Assembly: GCA_903932805.1 (NCBI GenBank)
Contig: CAIZHO010000099.1
Location: 1 to 7,525 of the forward strand
Direction: 5' to 3'
Length of the DNA stretch: 7,525 bases
Origin: an uncultured Roseiflexaceae bacterium
GTDB taxonomy: Bacteria > Chloroflexota > Chloroflexia > Chloroflexales > Roseiflexaceae
Part shown: positions 1 through 6,424 of the stretch, piece after piece
Position numbering within the stretch: the stretch's first letter is position 1
How the letters are laid out: each line of letters begins with the position of its first letter
Made by a program: the position numbers and the translations under genes
The notes under the pieces: generated by a model
What the model was told of the DNA's origin: nothing
Database searches by the model: none
What the model saw: the letters and a program-made list of their open reading frames with translations, nothing else

Positions 1-2
1 AC

Positions 3-419
3 GAGTGCGTGCAGCCGCGCTATAACCTGGTGATGCGGGCCGACTACGAGCGCGAGCTCGAGCCGATGTGCATCAGCGAAGGCGTGGGCGTGATTACCTA
101 CTCGTCATTGGCCAGCGGCTTCTTTTCAGGCAAATACCGCGCCGGCCAGGCGTTGCCCACCAGCCCCCGTGCCGGTGGTGTACAGGCCAATTACATGAAC
201 GAACGCGGCTTCAAGATCCTCGCCGCCGTCGACGCCGTCGCCAAAGAGCTCAACACCACCTCCGGCCAGGTCGCTCTGGCCTGGATCATGGCACGCCCCG
301 GCATCACGGCGGCGATTGCCAGTGGCACCACGGTCGATCAGGTCAAAGACCTGACTGCGTCGGCCGAGCTGGTGCTCCCAGCCGCGGCGATTGCGTCGTT
401 GACTGAGGCGAGTAATTAG
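3..419 (+). CDS. Aldo/keto reductase, C-terminal part (5' end outside window)
   Basis: This is the last 139 or so codons of an aldo/keto reductase, a cytosolic NAD(P)H-dependent oxidoreductase of the (beta/alpha)8 TIM-barrel type that reduces aldehydes or ketones to alcohols. The frame is open to the window edge, and the GTG at 9 is an internal valine in the run QPRYNLVMR, so the gene starts upstream. Family signatures are visible: QPRYNL on a late barrel strand, then GVGVITYSSLASGFFSGKYR, which is the strand and loop that contact the cofactor. Near the C terminus, VALAWIMARPGI is followed by AIASGTTVDQVKDL, the usual cofactor-binding segment and last helices. The catalytic Tyr/Lys/His/Asp tetrad lies in the missing N-terminal half, so activity and substrate cannot be judged. 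The end after TEASN is a normal family C terminus. The gene converges on the DUF1801 gene, with only 15 nt between the two stop codons. Confidence 0.93.
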   Translation, partial: ECVQPRYNLVMRADYERELEPMCISEGVGVITYSSLASGFFSGKYRAGQALPTSPRAGGVQANYMNERGFKILAAVDAVAKELNTTSGQVALAWIMARPGITAAIASGTTVDQVKDLTASAELVLPAAAIASLTEASN

Positions 420-433
420 GTCTGCCGCAGGTC

Positions 434-461
434 ATTACCCCACGGCATGCCGTGGGGTAAT
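434..461. repeat. Perfect 28-bp palindrome between convergent genes
   Basis: The left arm ATTACCCCACGGCA (434-447) is followed without a gap by its exact reverse complement (448-461). The centre is GGCATGCC. The palindrome lies just after the aldo/keto reductase stop and covers the last codons and TAA stop (435-437) of the minus-strand DUF1801 gene. As RNA it would form a GC-rich hairpin in either direction. Neither side has a T-run, so it is not a textbook intrinsic terminator, although it could still block 3' exonucleases or weakly terminate both genes. The same GGCATGCC core appears in the elements after hisB, which suggests a dispersed REP-like family. Confidence 0.85.
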
Positions 462-926
462 GGATCCCCTTTTCGCCCGCACCGTGGCGGGCAGCGATGC
501 CTCGTAGGTGGCGATCCAGTCCTCGACGCTGTAGTGACCTGCAAGTGCACCAAAGAGTGCATAGGGGATGTCGTCCATCCGTTTGAGGCGGATGCAGGCG
601 GCTCCCATGTCGACGTTCCGACCAGTGGCAGCGCGGTAGTCTGCCGCAAAGCGCTCGTGCAACGGCGATGCTGGGTACATGCAGAATGCATACACACCCA
701 AGTGGCTTTTTTGATTGATGATGGCGACGTACGGCAACGGTGTCTGCGCGGTCGTGTGATACCCCAGTGGGTAGTACGACAGCGGGACCACGTATTCGAG
801 CGTTTTGCCGGTCAGCTGTGCAACAAATCCTGGTTGCAGCGCAGCGGTGATAGCATGGTGGAGCTGTTCGGTCGCAGCGCGCCGCTCCGGCACAATGCTC
901 GCGAGATAGTCGGTGATGTCGAGCAT
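435..926 (-). CDS. DUF1801 (YdhG-like) domain protein
   Basis: A 163-residue cytosolic protein consisting of one DUF1801 domain, a small alpha/beta fold related to YdhG and, more distantly, to CyaY/frataxin-like proteins. No biochemical function is established. The family pattern is clear: an N-terminal helix DYLASIVPERRAATEQLHHA (about 6-25), a middle part with YVVPLSYYPLGY, then YVAIINQKSHLGVYAFCMY where the family has its conserved QK-h-Y motif. Next come DMGAACIRLKRMDDIPY (family form MGKSCIRF) and a final helix ending DWIATYEASLP. I chose the ATG at 924-926 because the domain starts there and an AGAGG site sits 8 nt upstream. The frame stays open back to 1121, but that extension would translate the intergenic repeat and the end of the oxidoreductase gene. 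The last residues (about TPRHAVG) and the stop are encoded by the 434-461 palindrome, so the C terminus has probably been altered by that element. Confidence 0.85.
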   Translation of the reverse strand: MLDITDYLASIVPERRAATEQLHHAITAALQPGFVAQLTGKTLEYVVPLSYYPLGYHTTAQTPLPYVAIINQKSHLGVYAFCMYPASPLHERFAADYRAATGRNVDMGAACIRLKRMDDIPYALFGALAGHYSVEDWIATYEASLPATVRAKRGSITPRHAVG

Positions 927-945
927 AGGGGATCCTCTGTGTTTT

Positions 946-1011
946 GTCGCCAGCATGCCGGCGACGTACGGATTTTCTGTGAGCATGCCGGCGACGGACG
1001 GATTTTCTGTC
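946..1011. repeat. Tandem 30-bp direct repeat with GCATGC-centred dyad
   Basis: Two adjacent copies of a 30-nt unit occupy 952-981 and 982-1011. They start AGCATGCCGGCGACG and end GATTTTCTGTG or GATTTTCTGTC. The only differences I see are T966 versus G996 and the last base. The first copy also takes part in a dyad at 946-965, where GTCGCC and GGCGAC arms flank an almost symmetric GCATGC centre. The repeat fills most of the 100-nt gap between the DAO-family oxidoreductase stop (1027) and the DUF1801 start (926). I see no promoter in the gap, so it may be a transcribed spacer of one minus-strand unit. Two copies with no spacer do not make a CRISPR array. Confidence 0.8.
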
Positions 1012-1026
1012 AGCAGCTGCGTCCGC

Positions 1027-2241
1027 CTACCGCCGTGGTGGCATCGCCCGCGCAACGGCTGCTTCGTCGGCATAGGTCGTTGTGAAACGCCCCGGTGCAA
1101 AGACCACCGGGTCGACGTCACTCACCGGCCGACCCAACATCTGCTCAGCTGCCAAACGACCCAATGCTGGTCCGTGAGTCACCCCTGCTTCGTTGTCGCC
1201 GGTCAAGAGATGGAGCCCCTGGATGGCGGTGACGGGACCAGCGATAAATGTCCGGTCGACCGTATAGACCGGCACGCCTTGGGTCCATTCGCGCACGGCA
1301 AGATCGGCCTTGGGGAACAGGCGCTGGAACGATTCTTGCACCGCATCGGTCAGGCTCGTGACCAGCTCGGGATAATACGGTCGCGTCCCAATCGGCAAAT
1401 CAAACGGCAATTCCTGCACCGCTTTGTAGCCGTCACCCGTCCCCCACAGCAGGCCACCCTTGTGTTCACGGATCCACGCGCCCTGCTCGGGGATCATGAT
1501 GGTAGGCAGCCCACTCGGCACACCCGATGCGTTCCCAATCACGCGTGTTGCAACCACCCGAAAGATGGGTAACGTCATGCCGATCGTCGCCAAAATGTCG
1601 TTGCTCCAGGCTCCACAGGCGAGCAGGACCGTACGCGACATAAATGAGTGACCGTTCCTTGTCACCACGCCAGTGACGCGCGCACCGTCCATGAGCAAGG
1701 TCGCAACCTGCTCGCCATTCACGGCAGTGCCCCCGGCGGCCAACACTGCATCGGCAATGGCCTGCACCGCAGGTGTGGTGTGGACTTGGATCCCGCGCGG
1801 GTGGTACGTCGCACCATAGACCTCGGTCGCTGCGATGGCACCATCGCTCAACTCGGCGATAGCACCGGCGTCCAACGACTGGATGTCCGGCGGGGTCAAC
1901 GCATGGCGCAGCATCGGTGCGATATAGGCGTCGTAGCCGGCTTTGGTACGCGCCAAGAACAAATTGCCGTTCTCGCGGAGCTGAATGTCGGCGCGTTTTC
2001 CCAATGCCCGATAGAACTCAATGCTGTATTCTTCGAGCGCCAATTCGTTCTGACCCCAACCCGCTGGACCAAACCCAGCGGCCCAGGCGCCGACGAACCC
2101 CGCACCGGCACCGGTGGTTGCAATCCCCGGCGCACTGGCGTCGACGACCAACACGTTTGTGCAGCCCAATTGTTGCAGATGATAGGCTGCGCTCCAGCCA
2201 AAGATCCCGCCGCCGACGATAATCGCATCATAGCTCTGCAT
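1027..2241 (-). CDS. FAD-dependent oxidoreductase, DAO family (glycine/D-amino acid oxidase-like)
   Basis: A 404-residue flavoprotein of the DAO superfamily, whose members oxidise secondary or primary amines and amino acids (sarcosine oxidase, D-amino acid oxidase and dehydrogenase types). Length and ends are normal for the family. The N terminus holds the Rossmann dinucleotide motif IIVGGGIFGWSAAYHL (residues 7-22), followed by an acidic strand end at VVDAS (32-36) that should bind the FAD ribose. The segment TTGAGAGFVGAW (42-53) corresponds to the family region next to the flavin. VLLACGAWS (205-213) is the second FAD-contact strand, and GDNEAGVTHGPALGRLAAE (348-366) is the typical C-terminal FAD-binding segment. 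The substrate cannot be read from sequence. The start is the ATG at 2239-2241, with GAGGA 5 nt upstream; the in-frame GTG at 2253 overlaps that ribosome site and is unlikely to be used. It lies 21 nt after the MmgE/PrpD stop, so the two are probably co-transcribed. Confidence 0.92.
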   Translation of the reverse strand: MQSYDAIIVGGGIFGWSAAYHLQQLGCTNVLVVDASAPGIATTGAGAGFVGAWAAGFGPAGWGQNELALEEYSIEFYRALGKRADIQLRENGNLFLARTKAGYDAYIAPMLRHALTPPDIQSLDAGAIAELSDGAIAATEVYGATYHPRGIQVHTTPAVQAIADAVLAAGGTAVNGEQVATLLMDGARVTGVVTRNGHSFMSRTVLLACGAWSNDILATIGMTLPIFRVVATRVIGNASGVPSGLPTIMIPEQGAWIREHKGGLLWGTGDGYKAVQELPFDLPIGTRPYYPELVTSLTDAVQESFQRLFPKADLAVREWTQGVPVYTVDRTFIAGPVTAIQGLHLLTGDNEAGVTHGPALGRLAAEQMLGRPVSDVDPVVFAPGRFTTTYADEAAVARAMPPRR

Positions 2242-2262
2242 GGTATTCCTCACTGCTGATTC

Positions 2263-3237
2263 TCATACCGAGACGGATAGCAAGTCAATCAACGGCTGGA
2301 TATTCGGCGTGCTCGGCAGTTCGTGCACCGCGACCACCAAAGCCTCGGCCTGCGGCACAGAGATGACAGGCGTAACCAGATCCATGAACGAAGCGGTTAC
2401 CGTTGCATCGTCCAATGTGTGCGCTGGGCGTCCCAACGCGATATCTACATGCCAACGTGCGCCATAGTCTGCGGTGAGGGCCGAGATGTCTGTGTGCTCG
2501 CCGGCATTCGTCTGAACGAAGCTGTCCCAGAGCGCTGTGTCGAACACCGCCGTCGTGCCGATGAACCCCGTTGCAGTGAGTTGTGCCGCCATGTAGCCGC
2601 CTTCGGCAACTCTGGCGGTGTGGAGTTTTTGGGTGTGACTGCTGTCCATGGAGTACCGCGTGTCACCCGCATAGGCGCAGGCAATCGCGAGTGCCTGTGC
2701 AAGCGCACCGCCTTTGGCACGTTGCACAATACACACTGCCGTCGCTGCGCCATAGACGCTGTATGCTCCGGTCTTTGGCACATGCGTATTGTTTGTCACG
2801 GAGCCGCCCAAGGCTGTCTGCATGCGCCCGACGACCTCGTAGCCCATGATGCAGGCGTGCAACAGCTCCAACCCGGTCACCGGCGTGCTCCGGCCTTCCG
2901 CCCAGGCAATCAACGCCGGGAGGATGGCTGCCCCCGTGTCATCGTATCTGCTCTGCTCGTCACGAGTTGTAGGGTTCGCCGAAACGCCGTTGACCAACGC
3001 TGCACTGCGCCGGTCGACGTGGAGCTCGGTCCCCCACACCGTGGCCTGGCCCTTGCGCGATTTGTGGAGCGCGAGTGCGCTCAGCATGCGTCCCGTCTCG
3101 TGCGAGCGACTCCCTGCAAGTGCAATCCCGAGTGTTGTGAGGAGGCGCTTTTGCATCGCCTGCAGCGTGGATTCTGGGTAGTCAGACGGGGTGCTTGCAT
3201 GGATCAGTGCAGCGAGGTGTTCAACGGGGTGTGTCAT
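2263..3237 (-). CDS. MmgE/PrpD-family protein with apparent internal deletion
   Basis: A 324-residue member of the MmgE/PrpD family (2-methylcitrate dehydratase, cis-aconitate decarboxylase and relatives); full-length members are about 450 residues. The N-terminal helical domain is well preserved: LLTTLGIALAG (32-42), ALVNGVSAN (80-88), ILPALIAWAEG (105-115), LLHACIMGYEVVGRM (125-139) and KLHTARVAEGGYMAAQLTATGFIGT (204-228). After the family segment TADYGARWHV (255-264) the protein jumps to GRPAHTLDDATVTASFMDL, which matches the extreme C-terminal family pattern (G-R-P-x-x-P-L ... KF). About 120 residues of the lid domain therefore appear to be missing in frame near residue 265 (about nucleotide 2440). 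The active-site motif usually seen as H-x-x-D-F-D-D reads TTRDEQSRYDD, without the expected histidine. Start: ATG at 3235-3237 with GAGG 6 nt upstream, overlapping the previous stop as ATGA. The fold may survive, but dehydratase activity looks doubtful. Confidence 0.85.
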   Translation of the reverse strand: MTHPVEHLAALIHASTPSDYPESTLQAMQKRLLTTLGIALAGSRSHETGRMLSALALHKSRKGQATVWGTELHVDRRSAALVNGVSANPTTRDEQSRYDDTGAAILPALIAWAEGRSTPVTGLELLHACIMGYEVVGRMQTALGGSVTNNTHVPKTGAYSVYGAATAVCIVQRAKGGALAQALAIACAYAGDTRYSMDSSHTQKLHTARVAEGGYMAAQLTATGFIGTTAVFDTALWDSFVQTNAGEHTDISALTADYGARWHVDIALGRPAHTLDDATVTASFMDLVTPVISVPQAEALVVAVHELPSTPNIQPLIDLLSVSV

Positions 3238-3404
3238 GCGAGGCCTCGTTCACGACAGTACAGGCCATACCTGCCCTGGCTGAAGGAGCGCAGGTAGTGT
3301 GGCAATGCATCGTCCAACATCGCAGCGCCGGTCGGTGCATCGACATCAAATGCCAACGTGACCGCTGCATGGTATCCGTTTGGCCTGCGAATAATCGGCT
3401 CCAT
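3234..3404 (-). pseudogene. N-terminal remnant of a polysaccharide deacetylase-like gene
   Basis: A 56-residue ORF whose segment HAAVTLAFDVDAP (residues 13-25) matches the first strand of NodB-type and PuuE-type polysaccharide deacetylases, with the metal-binding Asp pair in F-D-x-D. The segment SFSQGRYG (37-44) matches the following S-x-G-x-Y-G motif of the same family. After that the family signal stops, the frame reads LYCRERGLA and terminates. Real members are about 250-300 residues and carry H-x-x-x-H and later catalytic motifs, all missing here. I do not see the rest in other frames. The likely start is the ATG at 3402-3404, about 27 nt after an extended -10 promoter; an in-frame TTG at 3455 would overlap that promoter. 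Its TGA overlaps the MmgE/PrpD ATG, and its last codons contain that gene's ribosome site. It may now serve only as a leader ORF. A true small protein is the alternative. Confidence 0.6.
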
Positions 3405-3437
3405 GGTCTTCTTTCGGTGGTCAGCCAGAATGGTCCG

Positions 3438-3446
3438 ATTATACCA
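3438..3446 (-). promoter_or_regulatory. Extended -10 promoter for the deacetylase-remnant/MmgE-PrpD/DAO unit
   Basis: On the minus strand the sequence reads TGGTATAAT, a perfect TATAAT (3438-3443) with the TGn extension of an extended -10 promoter. No good -35 hexamer lies 16-18 bp upstream, which fits the extended -10 class. The predicted start of transcription is near 3431, giving a leader of roughly 27 nt before the ATG at 3404. The site lies between the tRNA-Arg terminator and the first ORF of the minus-strand operon. Confidence 0.6.
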
Positions 3447-3488
3447 GTCCGTCAACAGCGGCGGCTATGGGTGGATTGGTTTCTATAG

Positions 3489-3517
3489 AAAAAAACCACC
3501 ATGCAGTGCATAGTGGT
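3489..3517 (-). terminator. Intrinsic terminator of tRNA-Arg
   Basis: On the minus strand, downstream of the tRNA, an 8-9 bp stem (CCACTATG pairing with CATGGTGG, with one G-U pair) and a small loop around CACTG are followed by seven T residues (3495-3489). This is a classic rho-independent terminator. It separates the tRNA transcript from the operon promoter at 3438-3446. Confidence 0.85.
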
Positions 3518-3528
3518 GTCACATCGTC

Positions 3529-3604
3529 TGGTGACCCGGGAGGGAATCGAACCCCCAACACTCAGTTCCGAAGACTGATGCTCTATCCATTGAGCTACCG
3601 GGCC
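3529..3604 (-). tRNA. tRNA-Arg (anticodon UCG)
   Basis: A complete 76-nt tRNA including an encoded 3' CCA (3531-3529). The acceptor stem pairs GGCCCGG with CCGGGTC, with one G-U pair, and the discriminator base is A. The D arm holds the usual GCTC and GAGC stem halves. The anticodon stem pairs TCAGT with ACTGA around the loop CTTCGGA, giving anticodon UCG, which reads CGA (and possibly other CGN codons by wobble). The T arm has the standard TTCGATT loop closed by a GGGGG/CCCTC-type stem. All helices close without bulges, so it should be functional. A strong promoter lies directly upstream and an intrinsic terminator directly downstream, so it is a single-gene transcription unit. Confidence 0.96.
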
Positions 3605-3613
3605 ATTCCTTTT

Positions 3614-3643
3614 AGTATAGCACAGGAGATTCTCTCGATGCAA
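3614..3643 (-). promoter_or_regulatory. Sigma-70-type promoter of tRNA-Arg
   Basis: On the minus strand, a -35-like TTGCAT (3638-3643) is separated by 18 bp from a -10 TATACT (3614-3619). The -10 ends 9 nt before the first tRNA base at 3604, so the 5' leader removed by RNase P would be only a few nucleotides. The match, the spacing and the position directly upstream of a stable-RNA gene make this a convincing promoter. Confidence 0.7.
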
Positions 3644-3674
3644 TGCAGCCCGTCCCACAGGGTCCGTTTTTCTT

Positions 3675-3683
3675 TGCTACCAT
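3675..3683 (+). promoter_or_regulatory. Possible extended -10 promoter for the small ORF-GH116-hisB unit
   Basis: TGCTACCAT fits the TGn-TAnnnT layout of an extended -10 element, with TACCAT as the -10. A T-rich stretch (3667-3675) lies just upstream, but there is no convincing -35. Transcription would start near 3690, about 18 nt before the small ORF start codon. The match is weak and is supported mainly by its position in the divergent region opposite the tRNA promoter. Confidence 0.3.
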
Positions 3684-3707
3684 AAGAGAAATATCAGCGA
3701 GGACAGC

Positions 3708-3935
3708 ATGCCACACGACATCACCAGCGACGGATACTACCGGTTCCATGTTTCGTTTATCCTCGACGTCGCCCCCGAGCGCTACGCCAGATATCCCGAC
3801 GGCATGCAAGATGCCCTCAATGGCGCATTGAGTCGCCTGGTAGAGCTGGTCGAACGTGATCCCAATCTGCAAGCGCACTTCAAACGCCACCAGCTCGAGT
3901 TTGGTTGGGAACGCCCCACCTGGGAGTCCAAGTAA
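3708..3935 (+). CDS. Small protein of unknown function (75 residues)
   Basis: I do not recognise this family. The ORF begins at an ATG with GAGGA 4 nt upstream and ends 48 nt before the GH116 gene, so it looks like the first gene of the unit. The protein is soluble, with no signal peptide, membrane segment or cysteine. Residues 9-20 (GYYRFHVSFILD) look like a beta strand with alternating hydrophobic positions. Residues 31-65 form an amphipathic helical region (DALNGALSRLVELVERD, then QAHFKRHQLEF), and the tail is rich in Trp and charged residues (GWERPTWESK). A strand followed by helices could form a small alpha/beta domain. The good ribosome site, normal codon composition and lack of a competing gene on the other strand support a real gene. 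Confidence is good for coding and nil for function. Confidence 0.68.
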   Translation: MPHDITSDGYYRFHVSFILDVAPERYARYPDGMQDALNGALSRLVELVERDPNLQAHFKRHQLEFGWERPTWESK

Positions 3936-3983
3936 TCGGAGCGACCGCTACATCGAAAATTTCGGAGTAGAGAAAGGTGCAAT

Positions 3984-6404
3984 ATGCCACGAACATCCCG
4001 TCACTACGCGGCCCAAGCCGTCAGCGCCGCCTTTCCCCTTGGCGGGATCGGCACCGGCAACATCTCGATTGGTGCACGTGGGGAACTGCGTGATTGGGAA
4101 ATCTTCAACTCCCCTGCCAAGGGGTTGCCCCTTCCCAATACCTTTGTCGCACTGTCGCTCAAATCTGCGAGCGGTGAACGCATCACCCGAGTCGTCGAAG
4201 GACCGGTCAGCGGAACGCACACGCTGTCACACGGCTACCACCCGCACACCGGCGTCGGTCTGCCGCGCTTTGCGACTTCATCGCTCGGGGGCACCTACCC
4301 GATTGCAGAGTTTTCGGTCGCTGACCGTGACGTGCCTGCCACGGTCTCGCTCGAGGCGTATACGCCGTTCGTCGCCCTCAATGCTGACGATTCGGGCATT
4401 CCGTGTGCGATATTTCGCTATACCGTGACCAATACGAGTGCCGAGGCACTGGCTGCGACCCTGGTCTTTTCGCTCTACGATGCAACCAATGGCGTCCAAA
4501 TCGACTCCTACGGTAACCTCGTCGGTACCGGTGGGAGCGACATCCAGCGCGTCAGTACGGCCGACTACCAGGCGCTCCACTATCGCAACAGCCGCGTCGC
4601 ACCTGATGCCGAGTCCTATGCAGAATTCGCACTCGCGACCACCCACCCCCGCGTGACACACCGCACTGCCTGGCTCCGTGGTGGCTGGTGGGACTATGTA
4701 CAGGATTTCTGGGACGACATCGACGGCGACGGTGCCCTCACTGACCCTGCCTACCCTGACAAAGCCCCAGCCGGCGCCAACGATACGGGCTCGTTGGCAG
4801 CCCACGTCGACATCGCACCCGGGGAGAGTCAGACGATTACGTTCATCCTGAGCTGGTACGTGCCCAACCGCCGCAAAACCTGGTCCAAAGCGGACGCACC
4901 ACTCACGCAGAACCACTACACCGTACACTACGCCTCAGCCCGGGCGGTCATCGACGACGTCGTAGCCCGCTTCGATTCCCTCAGCGCCAGCACTCGTACG
5001 TTCCGCGATGTCATGGCAAACATGACGCTCCCTGAGCCGATGCGCGACGCATTGGCGGCGACCATTGTGCCCATGCGCTCGACGACGTGCTTCTGGTTCG
5101 CCGATGGGAACTTTTATGGGTGGGAAGGGTGCTTCGACGATGCGGGTTGCTGCGCCGGGTCGTGTACCCATGTATGGAGCTACGCCTACGCCATGGCATA
5201 CCTCTTCCCCCAACTCGAACGGGTGATGCGCACCATTGAGTTCACTATCGAGACCGAAGACGATGGGTATATGTTGTTCCGCACCTTCCAAAATTTCGGC
5301 GAGACGTTTGTCTGGGGGTGGGGTGATCAGCGCCCCGAAGCATGTATCGACGGCCAAATGGGCAGTGTCATCCGCGCCTACCGCGAATGGCAATTATCGG
5401 GCGATCGCGTCTGGCTGACTAACCTCTACCCCGGTTTGGTGCGGGCCGTTGACTATGCTTACACCCATTGGGACCAAGACGACGACGGCGTTCCGGATGG
5501 CCGCCAGCACAATACCTACGACATCGAATTCTATGGTGCCAACCCGCTGAGTACCCTCTATTACCTGGCAGGACTCAAAGCCGGCATCGCACTCGCGACC
5601 GTCATGCACGATCACACCAACGCCCAGCGCTGGCAAGCGATGGTCGACCGCGGCAGCCCACGCTTCGTCGAACTCTGCTGGAACGGCACCTACTTCGAAC
5701 AGCACCTCGCCGATGTCAACGAACACCGCTACCAGCACGGCACCGGTTTATTGACCGATCAATTGCTCGGGCAAGTGCATGCGACGTTGTTGGGGATGGG
5801 TGATTTGGTGCCGGCCGAGATGATTCGGTCGACGTTGCTGAGCATTTACACCAAAAACTTCCGTTCGTCGTTCCACTCGCACATCAACACCCAACGCACC
5901 TATGTGCTCGAAGACGAGCAGGGATTGGTGTTGTGTAGCTGGCCCAAAGGTGGCCGACCTGCGTTCCCCTTCGTCTACTCGGAAGAAGTCTGGACCGGCG
6001 TTGAATACCACGTCGCCGCCCACTTACTGGCCATCGGTGAAGTCAAAAAATCCACTGCCCTGATTAGTGCACTCCGCGCCCGTCACGACGGTGTCAAACG
6101 CAACCCGTGGAACGAGGTCGAGTGCGGCCATCACTATGCCCGCAGTATGGCGGCGTGGATGCTCATTCCTGCTGCCACCGGCTTCACCGCCGACATCGAC
6201 GCCGGCTGGATTGCCTTCAATCCCCAACCCGCATTACTCTCCGACGGTGTATTCTGCATGCCGTGGTTCACCCAACGTGCATGGGGCACCTACACCCAGT
6301 CCACCCGTGCCGACGGCTCGATAGCCGCAGATATCGCGGTGCTCGGGGGGAGCCTCGCTGGCATTCGCGTCAATTTGCCCGCTGGTGTACTACAATCAGC
6401 CTAA
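3984..6404 (+). CDS. GH116/DUF608 family glycoside hydrolase (GBA2-like beta-glucosidase)
   Basis: An 806-residue protein related to glycoside hydrolase family 116, which includes non-lysosomal glucosylceramidase GBA2 and bacterial retaining beta-glucosidases. The N-terminal domain (about 1-335) opens with the family signature [19 protein letters not shown] (17-35) followed by [11 protein letters not shown] and should form the beta-sandwich. The C-terminal domain (about 345-800) should be the (alpha/alpha)6 barrel, with FYGWEG (377-382), [20 protein letters not shown] (394-413), TYDIEFYG (511-518), [17 protein letters not shown] (666-682) and [16 protein letters not shown] (710-725). By alignment from memory with characterised GH116 enzymes, E381 is the probable nucleophile and D513 the probable acid/base. 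No signal peptide is visible, so it is probably cytosolic and acts on imported glucosides or glycolipid-like substrates. Acidic DxDxDG-type loops at 245-250 and 497-502 may bind calcium. The start ATG has AAAGG 6 nt upstream. The stop lies 20 nt before hisB, so the two are probably co-transcribed. Confidence 0.9.
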   Translation: MPRTSRHYAAQAVSAAFPLGGIGTGNISIGARGELRDWEIFNSPAKGLPLPNTFVALSLKSASGERITRVVEGPVSGTHTLSHGYHPHTGVGLPRFATSSLGGTYPIAEFSVADRDVPATVSLEAYTPFVALNADDSGIPCAIFRYTVTNTSAEALAATLVFSLYDATNGVQIDSYGNLVGTGGSDIQRVSTADYQALHYRNSRVAPDAESYAEFALATTHPRVTHRTAWLRGGWWDYVQDFWDDIDGDGALTDPAYPDKAPAGANDTGSLAAHVDIAPGESQTITFILSWYVPNRRKTWSKADAPLTQNHYTVHYASARAVIDDVVARFDSLSASTRTFRDVMANMTLPEPMRDALAATIVPMRSTTCFWFADGNFYGWEGCFDDAGCCAGSCTHVWSYAYAMAYLFPQLERVMRTIEFTIETEDDGYMLFRTFQNFGETFVWGWGDQRPEACIDGQMGSVIRAYREWQLSGDRVWLTNLYPGLVRAVDYAYTHWDQDDDGVPDGRQHNTYDIEFYGANPLSTLYYLAGLKAGIALATVMHDHTNAQRWQAMVDRGSPRFVELCWNGTYFEQHLADVNEHRYQHGTGLLTDQLLGQVHATLLGMGDLVPAEMIRSTLLSIYTKNFRSSFHSHINTQRTYVLEDEQGLVLCSWPKGGRPAFPFVYSEEVWTGVEYHVAAHLLAIGEVKKSTALISALRARHDGVKRNPWNEVECGHHYARSMAAWMLIPAATGFTADIDAGWIAFNPQPALLSDGVFCMPWFTQRAWGTYTQSTRADGSIAADIAVLGGSLAGIRVNLPAGVLQSA

Positions 6405-6424
6405 TCTACCAGAACGAGGATCAT

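Noticed and set aside
434..461. A classical rho-independent terminator at the palindrome
   Set aside because: The hairpin is strong but has no T-run on either side and no spaced loop, so I list it as a repeat instead.
946..1011. A possible CRISPR array or promoter operators in the DAO-DUF1801 gap
   Set aside because: There are only two adjoining copies without spacers, and I saw no -10/-35 pair next to them.
927..1121. A 65-residue N-terminal extension of the DUF1801 protein
   Set aside because: It would translate the tandem repeat twice (TENPSVAGM, TENPYVAGM) and the end of the oxidoreductase gene. The domain and a ribosome site fit the ATG at 926.
2323..3297. A plus-strand ORF of 324 codons antisense to the MmgE/PrpD gene
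   Set aside because: It is Arg/Cys/His-rich with no family signature, and it lies opposite a gene with clear homology. It is a shadow of GC-rich codon use.
3529..3604. An integration site of a mobile element at the tRNA gene
   Set aside because: I saw no integrase gene and no duplicated tRNA 3' end nearby. The tRNA has its own normal promoter and terminator.
3452..3658. A 68-residue minus-strand ORF containing the run GPVAQWIEHQSSELS
   Set aside because: It is a translation of the tRNA-Arg gene itself. This VAQWIEH-type peptide is a well-known false protein arising from tRNA sequence.
4278..4928. A 216-codon minus-strand ORF inside the GH116 gene
   Set aside because: It has no recognisable motif and no ribosome site, and it is fully antisense to a conserved coding region.
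6107..6424. A long upstream extension of the HisB frame
   Set aside because: It overlaps the GH116 coding sequence in another frame, and HisB homology begins at the ATG at 6425 with its own ribosome site.
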